Shown here: piece by piece, positions 1 through 5,057 of the stretch
Numbering within the stretch: position 1 is the first letter of the stretch
Layout: each line of letters opens with the position of its first letter
Assembly (NCBI GenBank): GCA_947587565.1
Contig: CANPYA010000087.1
Location: forward strand, 1-5,057
Direction of reading: 5' to 3'
Source of the DNA: an uncultured Bacilli bacterium
Lineage (GTDB): Bacteria > Bacillota_I > Bacilli_A > RF39 > UBA660
DNA: 5,057 nucleotides
Translations under genes and position numbers: made by a program
The notes under the pieces: model-generated
Told to the model about the DNA's origin: nothing
Seen by the model: the letters and a program-made list of their open reading frames with translations, nothing else
Databases searched by the model: none

Positions 1-24
1 AATGTTTTAAATAAATTATGTCAA

Positions 25-51
25 GTAAGGTGGTAGAGTCTACTATTTTAT
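25..51 (+). terminator. G·U-rich hairpin, possible weak terminator or leader structure
   Basis: Bases 26-36 pair with 40-50 around an AGT triloop (37-39), giving 11 consecutive RNA pairs, three of them G·U; a further G25·U51 pair is possible. The core GTAG/CTAC is perfect. The 3' arm is U-rich, but no clean T run follows, so this would be a weak intrinsic terminator at best. It could also be a leader structure, because a TATAAT box (49-54) starts on its 3' edge. Because of the wobble pairs, the structure is strong only in the + strand RNA. Confidence 0.3.
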
Positions 52-69
52 AATATTTTAGTGTATAAT
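49..69 (+). promoter_or_regulatory. two candidate -10 boxes upstream of murG
   Basis: TATAAT occurs twice, at 49-54 and 64-69. Neither has a convincing -35 element at 16-18 bases, nor a TGn extension. The upstream box would start transcription near 61 and leave a leader of about 25 bases that includes the AGGTGAT ribosome site (76-82). The downstream box would leave only about 10 bases, so the first is more plausible. In DNA this AT-rich, chance TATAAT matches are common, so the promoter is tentative. murG may instead be read from further upstream. Confidence 0.35.
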
Positions 70-85
70 TTAATTAGGTGATACA

Positions 86-1174
86 ATGAATTTAATTATT
101 TCGGCCGGTGGCTCAGGAGGACATATTTATCCTGCTTTAGCAATTGTTAAAAAATTTCAAGAAAAAGAAAAAGACTTAAATGTTTTATATATTGGAACCC
201 ATAATCGGATGGAGAATGATATTATTCCTAAAAATAATATTCCTTTTAAATCAATAAAAATTTATGGTTTTAGTAAAAATATTTTAAAAGATATCAAAAA
301 TGTCGGATATTTATATAAGGCTTATAATACTTGTCTTAAAGTAATGGAAGAATTTAAACCGGATGTTGTTATTGGAGTTGGGGGTTATGTAACTATGCCT
401 GTTATAATGGCGGCCCGTAAATTAAAAATTAAAACAGTTATTCACGAACAAAATATGATTCCCGGGAAAACGAATAAATTTTTAAGTCGGGGAGTGAGTG
501 CCGTTTTAACAACTTTTAAAGATAGTCAAAAATATTTTAGCAAAGATGTTAAGTGTATTTATACGGGACACCCTTGTGCCGATAATGTTCATTTGTTAAA
601 GGCGGCCTCTAAAGAAAGTTTAGGTTTAAGTAAGAATAAAAAACTAGTTTTAGTTACCAGTGGTTCTCAAGGTAGCAGTGGCCTTAATGCCAAATTAATT
701 GAATATTTAAAATTAGCAAAAGATGTGAGTTATGAAATATTATTTGTAACGGGTAAAAATAATTATGAAACATTTACGAAAGAAAATCATTTTTCGAAAA
801 ATATACATATTGTTCCTTATTTAGATAATATGGCCGGATTTTTAAAAAATTGTGATTTAGTTATAGGTAGAGCAGGTGCTGGTACTATTGTAGAACTTCT
901 TGCTAGTAAAACCCCATCTATTTTAGTGCCTAGTCCAAATGTTGCTAATAACCATCAATATTATAATGCTTTAGAATTAGATAATAAAAAACTAGCTATT
1001 ATGATTGAAGAAAAAGATTTAGATAGTCAAAAATTATTTGTAAGAATAAATGACTTATTAAGTGATAATGCAGAATATAAAATGCTAAAGAAAAATTTAA
1101 TGGCTTATAAAACAGAAAATGCTAGTGAAAATATTTATAAAGTAGTAAAGGAGATTATTCATGAAGTTAAGTGA
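86..1174 (+). CDS. murG: MurG, lipid II synthase (GlcNAc transferase)
   Basis: MurG transfers GlcNAc from UDP-GlcNAc to lipid I (undecaprenyl-PP-MurNAc-pentapeptide) to make lipid II, on the inner face of the membrane. At 362 residues it has the normal family length and GT-B fold layout. Visible motifs are the N-terminal glycine-rich GGSGGH loop (8-13), GVGGYVTMP (97-105), HEQN (120-123), GSQGSSGLN opening the C-terminal domain (193-201), GRAGAGTIVE (261-270) with the Glu expected to bind the ribose of UDP-GlcNAc, and HQYYNA (290-295). One departure is TGHP at 160-163, where family members usually have TGNP followed soon by Arg. The ATG at 86 follows AGGTGAT (76-82), and the GGSGGH loop lies at the usual distance from this start. 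The last 14 bases overlap murB, implying translational coupling. The identification is secure. Confidence 0.97.
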   Translation: MNLIISAGGSGGHIYPALAIVKKFQEKEKDLNVLYIGTHNRMENDIIPKNNIPFKSIKIYGFSKNILKDIKNVGYLYKAYNTCLKVMEEFKPDVVIGVGGYVTMPVIMAARKLKIKTVIHEQNMIPGKTNKFLSRGVSAVLTTFKDSQKYFSKDVKCIYTGHPCADNVHLLKAASKESLGLSKNKKLVLVTSGSQGSSGLNAKLIEYLKLAKDVSYEILFVTGKNNYETFTKENHFSKNIHIVPYLDNMAGFLKNCDLVIGRAGAGTIVELLASKTPSILVPSPNVANNHQYYNALELDNKKLAIMIEEKDLDSQKLFVRINDLLSDNAEYKMLKKNLMAYKTENASENIYKVVKEIIHEVK

Positions 1175-2042
1175 TTTTGGGGAAGTTTATGAAAATGTTT
1201 CTTTAGAAAATTATAATACTTATGGTATTAAGACTAGAACTAAATATTTAATTAAAGTAAAAGATATTCCTAGTTTAATAGATTTACTTAAATATTTAGA
1301 TAGTAATAATTTAAAATATTATCTTTTAGGTAAAGGATCGAATGTTATTTTACCAGATGAGGCTTTTGATGGAGTTATTATTACTTTAGATAATTTAAAT
1401 AAGATAACGATTAAGGGTAATTTGGTGGAAGCGGAAAGTGGTGTCGTACTTGCGAAGCTAGTAAGTGAAGTCGTAAATAACAATTTAGGAGGATTAGAAA
1501 GTTTAGCCACTATTCCCGGTACTTTAGGGGGTGCTTTAAAAGGTAATGCCGGATTTTTAAAAGATATTACCATTTATAATTATGTCACCAGTGTAACCGT
1601 TATTAGAAATTATGAACTTGTAACTATTCAAAAAAAGGATATTGGTCTTGCTCATAGATATACCACATTTAAAGAAAATAATGATATAATAGTTAAAGCG
1701 AGTTTTGAGTTGGAAGAAAAAGATAAAGAAGAAATGATGAAAGTTATTCAAGAAAATCGCGAAAAAAGAATCAATACCCAACCAATGGAATATAAAAATG
1801 CGGGTAGTGTTTTTAAAAATCCAGAAGGTCTTTCTAGTGGTAAGTTAATTGATGAAGCCGGCCTTAAAGGACTTTGTATTGGAGATGCCGAAGTATCCGA
1901 AAAACACGCTAATTTTATTGTTAATAAAGGTAATGCCACTAGTAAAGATATCAAGGAGTTAATTAAAGAAATTCAAAGAAGAATTAAAGAAAAAGATAAT
2001 ATTGATTTAGAATTAGAACAAGTTATTGTTAATTGGGGTTAA
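1161..2042 (+). CDS. murB: MurB, UDP-N-acetylenolpyruvoylglucosamine reductase
   Basis: MurB is a cytoplasmic FAD enzyme that uses NADPH to reduce UDP-GlcNAc-enolpyruvate to UDP-MurNAc, the second committed step of peptidoglycan synthesis. FAD-binding motifs are NTYGIKTR (19-26), GKGSN (57-61) and GLESLATIPGTLGG (111-124) followed by NAG (129-131). The substrate-binding C-terminal domain has GSVFKNP (215-221), where Ser216 is the expected proton donor, then GKLIDEAGLKG (227-237) and KHANFIVN (248-255). A Glu in LELE (283-286) matches the late catalytic Glu. At 293 residues it fits the shorter type II enzymes. Oddities are HR (165-166), where YR is usual, and ALKGNAGF, where AVYMNAGA is common. 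The start is supported by AAAGGAGAT (1147-1155), 14 bases inside the end of murG. Only three bases separate its stop from the next ATG. Confidence 0.96.
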   Translation: MKLSDFGEVYENVSLENYNTYGIKTRTKYLIKVKDIPSLIDLLKYLDSNNLKYYLLGKGSNVILPDEAFDGVIITLDNLNKITIKGNLVEAESGVVLAKLVSEVVNNNLGGLESLATIPGTLGGALKGNAGFLKDITIYNYVTSVTVIRNYELVTIQKKDIGLAHRYTTFKENNDIIVKASFELEEKDKEEMMKVIQENREKRINTQPMEYKNAGSVFKNPEGLSSGKLIDEAGLKGLCIGDAEVSEKHANFIVNKGNATSKDIKELIKEIQRRIKEKDNIDLELEQVIVNWG

Positions 2043-2045
2043 ATT

Positions 2046-2801
2046 ATGGAAGAAAAAAAGACAAAAAAGAAAAGGAAAATTAGATTTAAAGGTTTAATTT
2101 TATTACTATTAGTAGGTTATTTAATTATTTCTGCAGGTATATATCTTTATAAGATGCCCATTAAAAGTATTAAAATAGAAGGTAATACTTATTTAAAAGA
2201 TAATTATTTAACTAATTATTTAGATATTGATGGTAAGTCAATTTTTAAAGTTAGTAGTAAGAGTATAAAAAATAAATTAAAAAGTTTAGATTTAATTAGT
2301 GATGTAAAAGTTCATAAAAATATTTTAGGTAAATTAACAATTACAGTAGAAGAAGAAAAAGCTTTATTTTATAACTATAATAATAAGAAAATTGTTTTAT
2401 CGAATGGTAAGGAAGTAGATTATCAAGAATCTTATTTAGGTATTCCCATTTTAATTAATATGGTTCCCGATAAAGTTTATACGGAATTTGTTAAAAAGCT
2501 AAATGATGTTGATAAAGATGTGTTAAGTCTAGTTAGTGTTATTGAATATTCCCCTTATGTGGTAAGTGGGAAGACCGTTGATGATAAAAGATTTTTACTT
2601 AGAATGAATGATGGCAATAATGTCTATATTAATACAATTAATATTAAAAAATTTAATGATTATTTAAGTATGTTAGAGGGTTACTTAAATAATAAAGGTA
2701 ATGTTAAAGGTTGTCTTTATTTAGATAGTAATTTGGAAACTAGTGTTTTTGAAGAATGTGAAATGCCTGATGTAACTGAAGGTGATAACGATGCCGAATG
2801 A
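2046..2801 (+). CDS. divIB: FtsQ/DivIB-type cell division protein
   Basis: FtsQ/DivIB is a bitopic divisome protein that, with FtsL/DivIC and FtsB, links the Z ring to septal wall synthesis. The 251 residues show a lysine- and arginine-rich cytoplasmic head (1-15), one membrane segment (about 16-35), and a POTRA-like domain right outside the membrane (about 38-105; it begins MPIKSIKIEGNTYLKDNYL). The extracellular beta domain follows (about 106-235), and the acidic tail ends in GDNDAE. Short length, a single N-terminal helix and a POTRA right after it are characteristic, and the place after murG-murB is the same as in Bacillus. Primary sequence is poorly conserved in this family, so the call rests on architecture plus position. 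The ribosome site is weak (GGGG at 2034-2037), and with only three bases after murB, re-initiation by ribosomes finishing murB is likely. Confidence 0.9.
   Translation: MEEKKTKKKRKIRFKGLILLLLVGYLIISAGIYLYKMPIKSIKIEGNTYLKDNYLTNYLDIDGKSIFKVSSKSIKNKLKSLDLISDVKVHKNILGKLTITVEEEKALFYNYNNKKIVLSNGKEVDYQESYLGIPILINMVPDKVYTEFVKKLNDVDKDVLSLVSVIEYSPYVVSGKTVDDKRFLLRMNDGNNVYINTINIKKFNDYLSMLEGYLNNKGNVKGCLYLDSNLETSVFEECEMPDVTEGDNDAE
2779..2786 (+). promoter_or_regulatory. ribosome binding site that sets the queH start
   Basis: AAGGTGAT lies inside the last codons of divIB and is complementary to the 3' end of 16S rRNA. It stands four bases before ATG 2791 and makes that ATG the likely start. The in-frame GTG at 2782 is part of this ribosome site itself and is therefore an unlikely start. 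Confidence 0.75.
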
Positions 2802-3414
2802 GAAAATAAATTATGATAAAGTTTTAGAAGAACTAATTAAAAATTTAGATGGTAAACCAACTTTACTTTTACATAGTTGTTGTGGACCTTGTTCGAGTTA
2901 TGTTATTACTTATTTAAAAGATTATTTTAAGATAACCGTGTTGTATTATAATCCGAATATTGAACCAGAAGCAGAATATTTAAAAAGAAAAGGAGAACAA
3001 ATTAAATTAATTCAAGAATTAAATGATAATGATGTTACTCTTTTAGATATCGATTATGATAATAAAAGTTACCGGGATAAAGTTAAGGGTAGAGAAGAAG
3101 ACAGGGAAGGCGGACTTCGGTGTCACTTATGTTATGAATTAAGACTTAATAAAACAGCCCAAGTAGCTAAAGAAAAAGGTTTTGATTATTTTGGGACAAC
3201 TTTAACCGTAAGTCCTTATAAAAATGCCCAAGTTTTAAATCATATTGGGGAAACCCTAGCAAATACTTATGATATAAAATGGTTATATAGTGATTTTAAG
3301 AAAAAAGATGGTTATAAGAAAAGTATTGAATTATCTAAAAAATATGCTTTATATCGGCAAGATTATTGTGGGTGTGAATTTAGTAAAATGCAAAGAAACG
3401 ATTTGGAAAAATAA
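2791..3414 (+). CDS. queH: QueH, epoxyqueuosine reductase
   Basis: QueH (formerly DUF208) reduces epoxyqueuosine to queuosine at tRNA position 34 in the last step of queuosine synthesis; it is an alternative to the unrelated cobalamin-dependent QueG. From the ATG at 2791 the protein has 207 residues. Landmarks are HSCCGPC (28-34), YNPNIEP (53-59), RCHLC (110-114), GTTLTVSPYK (135-144), DFKKKDGY (168-175) and YRQDYCGCEF (188-197). The seven cysteines and Asp168 sit where the family places the ligands of its [4Fe-4S] cluster and nearby metal. Nothing essential appears missing. The gene overlaps divIB by 11 bases, so it should be translated with the wall genes although its task is unrelated. A hairpin covers its stop codon. 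A longer reading from GTG 2782 would add only MIT at the N-terminus and is less likely. Confidence 0.94.
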   Translation: MPNEKINYDKVLEELIKNLDGKPTLLLHSCCGPCSSYVITYLKDYFKITVLYYNPNIEPEAEYLKRKGEQIKLIQELNDNDVTLLDIDYDNKSYRDKVKGREEDREGGLRCHLCYELRLNKTAQVAKEKGFDYFGTTLTVSPYKNAQVLNHIGETLANTYDIKWLYSDFKKKDGYKKSIELSKKYALYRQDYCGCEFSKMQRNDLEK

Positions 3415-3422
3415 TCGTTTTT
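3394..3422 (+). terminator. hairpin over the queH stop codon, probable weak terminator
   Basis: Bases 3394-3403 pair with 3413-3422: ten pairs, one a G·T, around a nine-base loop. The core is AAACGATT/AATCGTTT. The queH stop TAA (3412-3414) lies at the loop edge. The 3' arm ends in a five-T run (3418-3422) that is itself part of the stem, and only two G-C pairs are present, so termination would be partial. Position between a gene end and a new promoter supports the reading. Confidence 0.5.
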
Positions 3423-3425
3423 ATA

Positions 3426-3434
3426 TGGTATAAT
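3426..3434 (+). promoter_or_regulatory. extended -10 promoter for the PcfJ-like gene
   Basis: TGGTATAAT is a perfect extended -10 element (TGn then TATAAT), which can work without a good -35. No standard -35 is present at 16-18 bases; TTGGAA (3403-3408) matches 4 of 6 positions, but its 20-base spacing is long. Transcription would start near 3441, giving a leader of about 16 bases that begins at the AGGAAGGAAG ribosome site (3442-3451). The -10 lies just after the hairpin on queH, so the gene downstream can be expressed independently of the wall operon. Confidence 0.6.
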
Positions 3435-3456
3435 ATTTTTTAGGAAGGAAGTAACT

Positions 3457-4944
3457 ATGCGGCAGTTAAAAATGGATGATAATTTTCAAAATTTAGAATT
3501 TGAAGAATTAGAACATTGGCAAAGTGTCAATGATATTCCTGAAGATGTTTTAAAATTTATTGATGATATTAGTAAAAGAAGAGCTCTTTATCTTTATAAT
3601 GATCATAATTTTTATTGCCCTTTTTGTTTAAGTAAATTAAGAAATAATTTTCGTTGTCCCAAGTGTCATAAATCTTTCAAAAGATATAAAGATGAAAATG
3701 ATATAATGACCTCAAGCTCTATCGAATCTTTACGAGATTGTTATTTTGAATATTATTATTATGTTTTTGATATCCAAAGCGAAGAAGTATTACTCTATAT
3801 TTTAGAAGAAGATATCTCTTATAATAATCCTTTAACACTAGAGCTATATCGCACTTCCAATATTAAAATTAAAGAAATATTGCATCTAACTCAAAATGGT
3901 TATTATGAATTATTAAATAAAAATTATTATAGTTATAAAAGTATAGATTTAGAATTATTTAAGAAAGATGGTTCTTATAATTTAGATACTTTATTTCTAT
4001 TTGATAATAAATATATTGATTATAATAGTGCTTATTTATATGTCGATAATTTGAATGATTTAAAAGATACTATTTATCGTTATACAAAAATATGGCAAGC
4101 TAAAGATTATTTAAAGAAGAAAATGGTTAGATTATCAAGTTTAGTTTATGCTCCTTTACATTTTAAAAGTTTTGAATATTTAATGCAAAATAAATTATAT
4201 AATTTAGCCTTTAATGAAGGATATATTTTAAAAATGGATAGTAAAGATAAAATGTTACTATCTAAAAATAATAAATATTTAAAAATGCTTATTAAATATA
4301 ATTTTGGCTTTGATGAATATTTAGCTTTAAGAATGTGTCCCACTTTAGATTTAGATTTAATTTGTTTTTTAAGTTTTAATATTGAAATTACCAAAAAAAT
4401 TCAAGATATAGCTAACATTAATTTTGTTAAATTAAAAAATTATTTTGCTGAACATAAATATAGTGAGGGTATGTTAGTAGAATATTATGATTATTTAAAG
4501 TTAGCCCAAGATTTAGGTTTTGATTTAAAAGATAAAAAAGTATTATATCCTGAAAATTTAATCCAAGAACATGATAAATTATATTTAGATAATTTAGTTA
4601 TTGAAGATAAAAATATTAATAAGAAAATAAAAAAGGTCGCTGCTAGTTTAATGGATAATTATTATGAAGATGAAAATTATGTTATTAAACCTATATTGGA
4701 TTTAGAAGATTTAATAGATGAAGGAACAAAGCAACATAATTGTGTAAGAACTTATGCTAAAGATTATGCTAATGATTTAACCCATTTATATGTGATGCGA
4801 AAGAAAAGTAATTTAGCGGAATCTTTTGTAACTATTGAAGAATATCATAATAAAATAATTCAGGCCCGATGTAAATATAATGAAGCACCCGATGCAAATA
4901 CTATAAAAATTATTCAAAATTGGGTTAAAACGATTAAGAGATAA
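3457..4944 (+). CDS. PcfJ-like domain protein with N-terminal zinc ribbon, function unknown
   Basis: No biochemical role is established for this family; its namesake is PcfJ of the conjugative plasmid pCF10. The 495-residue protein has three parts. Residues 54-70 form a zinc ribbon, CPFC then CPKC (Cys54, 57, 67, 70), with basic residues after it. Residues about 90-360 are rich in Tyr, Asn, Lys, Asp and Leu, look mostly helical, and include FEYLMQNKLYNLAFN (239-253), which resembles a segment I recall from other PcfJ-like proteins. The C-terminal PcfJ-like domain (about 363-492) has YPENLIQEHDKL (364-375), KQHNCVRTYAKDYAND (425-440), LYVMRKK (444-450), SFVTIEEYHNKIIQARCKYN (456-475) and a late Trp489. 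His427, Cys429, Gln469, Arg471 and Asn475 fall at positions I recall as conserved. Cys472 stands where Gly is usual after that Arg. No signal peptide or membrane helix is evident, so it is probably cytoplasmic and may bind nucleic acid through the ribbon (inference). The start is set by AGGAAGGAAG (3442-3451). Confidence 0.85.
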   Translation: MRQLKMDDNFQNLEFEELEHWQSVNDIPEDVLKFIDDISKRRALYLYNDHNFYCPFCLSKLRNNFRCPKCHKSFKRYKDENDIMTSSSIESLRDCYFEYYYYVFDIQSEEVLLYILEEDISYNNPLTLELYRTSNIKIKEILHLTQNGYYELLNKNYYSYKSIDLELFKKDGSYNLDTLFLFDNKYIDYNSAYLYVDNLNDLKDTIYRYTKIWQAKDYLKKKMVRLSSLVYAPLHFKSFEYLMQNKLYNLAFNEGYILKMDSKDKMLLSKNNKYLKMLIKYNFGFDEYLALRMCPTLDLDLICFLSFNIEITKKIQDIANINFVKLKNYFAEHKYSEGMLVEYYDYLKLAQDLGFDLKDKKVLYPENLIQEHDKLYLDNLVIEDKNINKKIKKVAASLMDNYYEDENYVIKPILDLEDLIDEGTKQHNCVRTYAKDYANDLTHLYVMRKKSNLAESFVTIEEYHNKIIQARCKYNEAPDANTIKIIQNWVKTIKR

Positions 4945-4955
4945 ATTAGTAAATT

Positions 4956-4992
4956 AAAACATATTATTTAAGTGGTGAATAATATGTTTTTT
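4956..4992 (+). promoter_or_regulatory. perfect 13-bp hairpin with T run over the next gene's start site
   Basis: Bases 4956-4968 and 4978-4990 are perfect inverted complements (arm AAAACATATTATT) with a nine-base loop TAAGTGGTG. The 3' arm runs into six T's (4987-4992), the form of an intrinsic terminator after the PcfJ-like gene. However, the loop and stem edge carry the likely ribosome site GGTGA (4974-4978), and the 3' arm carries the ATG (4984-4986) of the next reading frame. It may therefore be an attenuator or a translation-controlling structure. With one G-C pair the stem is only moderately stable. No convincing promoter lies between 4945 and 4984. Confidence 0.5.
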
Positions 4993-5057
4993 AATGATAT
5001 TCATATAAGAATAAGATTTGTTTTATTAGTTATTATTATTGTTTTAATTTTAGTTAT
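4984..5057 (+). CDS. N-terminus of a membrane protein, cut by the window end
   Basis: An open frame begins at ATG 4984 after GGTGA (4974-4978, five-base spacing) and runs 24 complete codons to the window edge without a stop. It starts MFFNDIHIRIRF and continues as an uninterrupted hydrophobic stretch of Val, Leu and Ile. A short head with Arg residues followed by one hydrophobic helix is the N-terminal layout of bitopic, cytoplasm-in membrane proteins. In a division and wall cluster, a class B penicillin-binding protein (FtsI/SpoVD type) is an attractive candidate, but other anchored proteins begin the same way. The family cannot be assigned from these residues. Confidence 0.65.
   Translation, partial: MFFNDIHIRIRFVLLVIIIVLILV

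Larger units (their letters stand above)
1..85 (+). other. region upstream of murG, possible tail of an upstream gene
   Basis: This short stretch precedes murG. All three forward frames close early: at 8-10 (TAA), 12-14 (TAA) and 34-36 (TAG). The frame open to 36 would end in LNKLCQVRW and could be the tail of an upstream gene, but eleven residues are too few to identify or prefer it. In Bacillus the gene before murG is ftsW/spoVE-like, which would be the natural candidate. The rest holds a hairpin and two TATAAT boxes, described separately. Confidence 0.3.

Noticed and set aside
19..24. TTGACA on the minus strand, a perfect -35 consensus.
   Set aside because: Its -10 would lie outside the window, and no minus-strand gene is visible. 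A single hexamer is weak evidence.
18..53. A tiny frame from ATG 18 encoding MSSKVVESTIL.
   Set aside because: It has only eleven codons and no ribosome site, and it runs through the hairpin. Nothing supports it as a leader peptide.
1319..1954. Three overlapping minus-strand open frames (1319-1573, 1557-1781, 1748-1954) opposite murB.
   Set aside because: They lie entirely within the well-supported murB gene, have low-complexity products with no recognisable motif, and lack sensible upstream signals. They are antisense shadows of AT-rich coding sequence.
2782..2790. GTG at 2782 as the queH start.
   Set aside because: The GTG is part of the ribosome site AAGGTGAT that correctly spaces the ATG at 2791. 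Using it would leave no ribosome site at a normal distance.
4146..4394. An 82-residue minus-strand open frame opposite the PcfJ-like gene.
   Set aside because: It is fully inside a long + strand gene with clear domains, and its Lys/Leu/Ser-rich product mirrors the opposite strand's codons. No motif or promoter supports it.
3457..4944. Reading the PcfJ-like gene as evidence of a conjugative element or phage in this window.
   Set aside because: No relaxase, integrase, transposase, repeats or attachment-like duplications are visible, and the flanking genes are chromosomal housekeeping genes or an unassigned membrane protein.

Overview
The window is a very AT-rich, gene-dense stretch of a low-GC Gram-positive-type (Bacillota/Tenericutes-like) chromosome, with every recognised gene on the + strand. 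The standard bacterial code fits: two genes end at TGA (1172-1174 and 2799-2801), and all five tryptophans in the recognised proteins are TGG. This argues against a Mycoplasma-type code in which TGA reads as Trp. The proteins make and manage peptidoglycan, so the organism has a wall. It may be one of the AT-rich, often uncultured Bacilli- or Erysipelotrichia-like lineages, but nothing here fixes the species.

Region 1 (1-85) is a short upstream region with a G·U-rich hairpin and two TATAAT boxes. Region 2 (86-3414) is a tightly packed run: murG (lipid II synthase), murB (UDP-MurNAc-forming reductase), ftsQ/divIB (divisome protein) and queH (epoxyqueuosine reductase). Three of these junctions overlap or are nearly contiguous. 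The murG-murB-divIB order matches the division and cell wall (dcw) cluster of Bacillus. queH, a tRNA-modification gene, is attached translationally to its end. Region 3 (3394-3456) holds a hairpin on the queH stop codon followed by an extended -10 promoter, so a new transcription unit probably starts here.

Region 4 (3457-4944) encodes a 495-residue protein with an N-terminal four-cysteine zinc ribbon and a C-terminal PcfJ-like domain. This family has no established biochemical function and is best known from a conjugative plasmid. It is the least understood gene in the window. Region 5 (4945-5057) has a perfect 13-bp hairpin whose loop carries the Shine-Dalgarno sequence and whose 3' arm carries the start codon of the next gene. 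Only the N-terminus of that gene is present: a short basic head followed by a membrane segment. The dcw context suggests a penicillin-binding or other wall/division membrane protein, but this cannot be shown.

Together, MurB supplies UDP-MurNAc early in the pathway, MurG completes lipid II at the membrane, and FtsQ/DivIB helps place septal wall synthesis. QueH finishes queuosine in the anticodons of tRNAs for Asn, Asp, His and Tyr. No insertion sequence, CRISPR array, tRNA or rRNA gene was seen.
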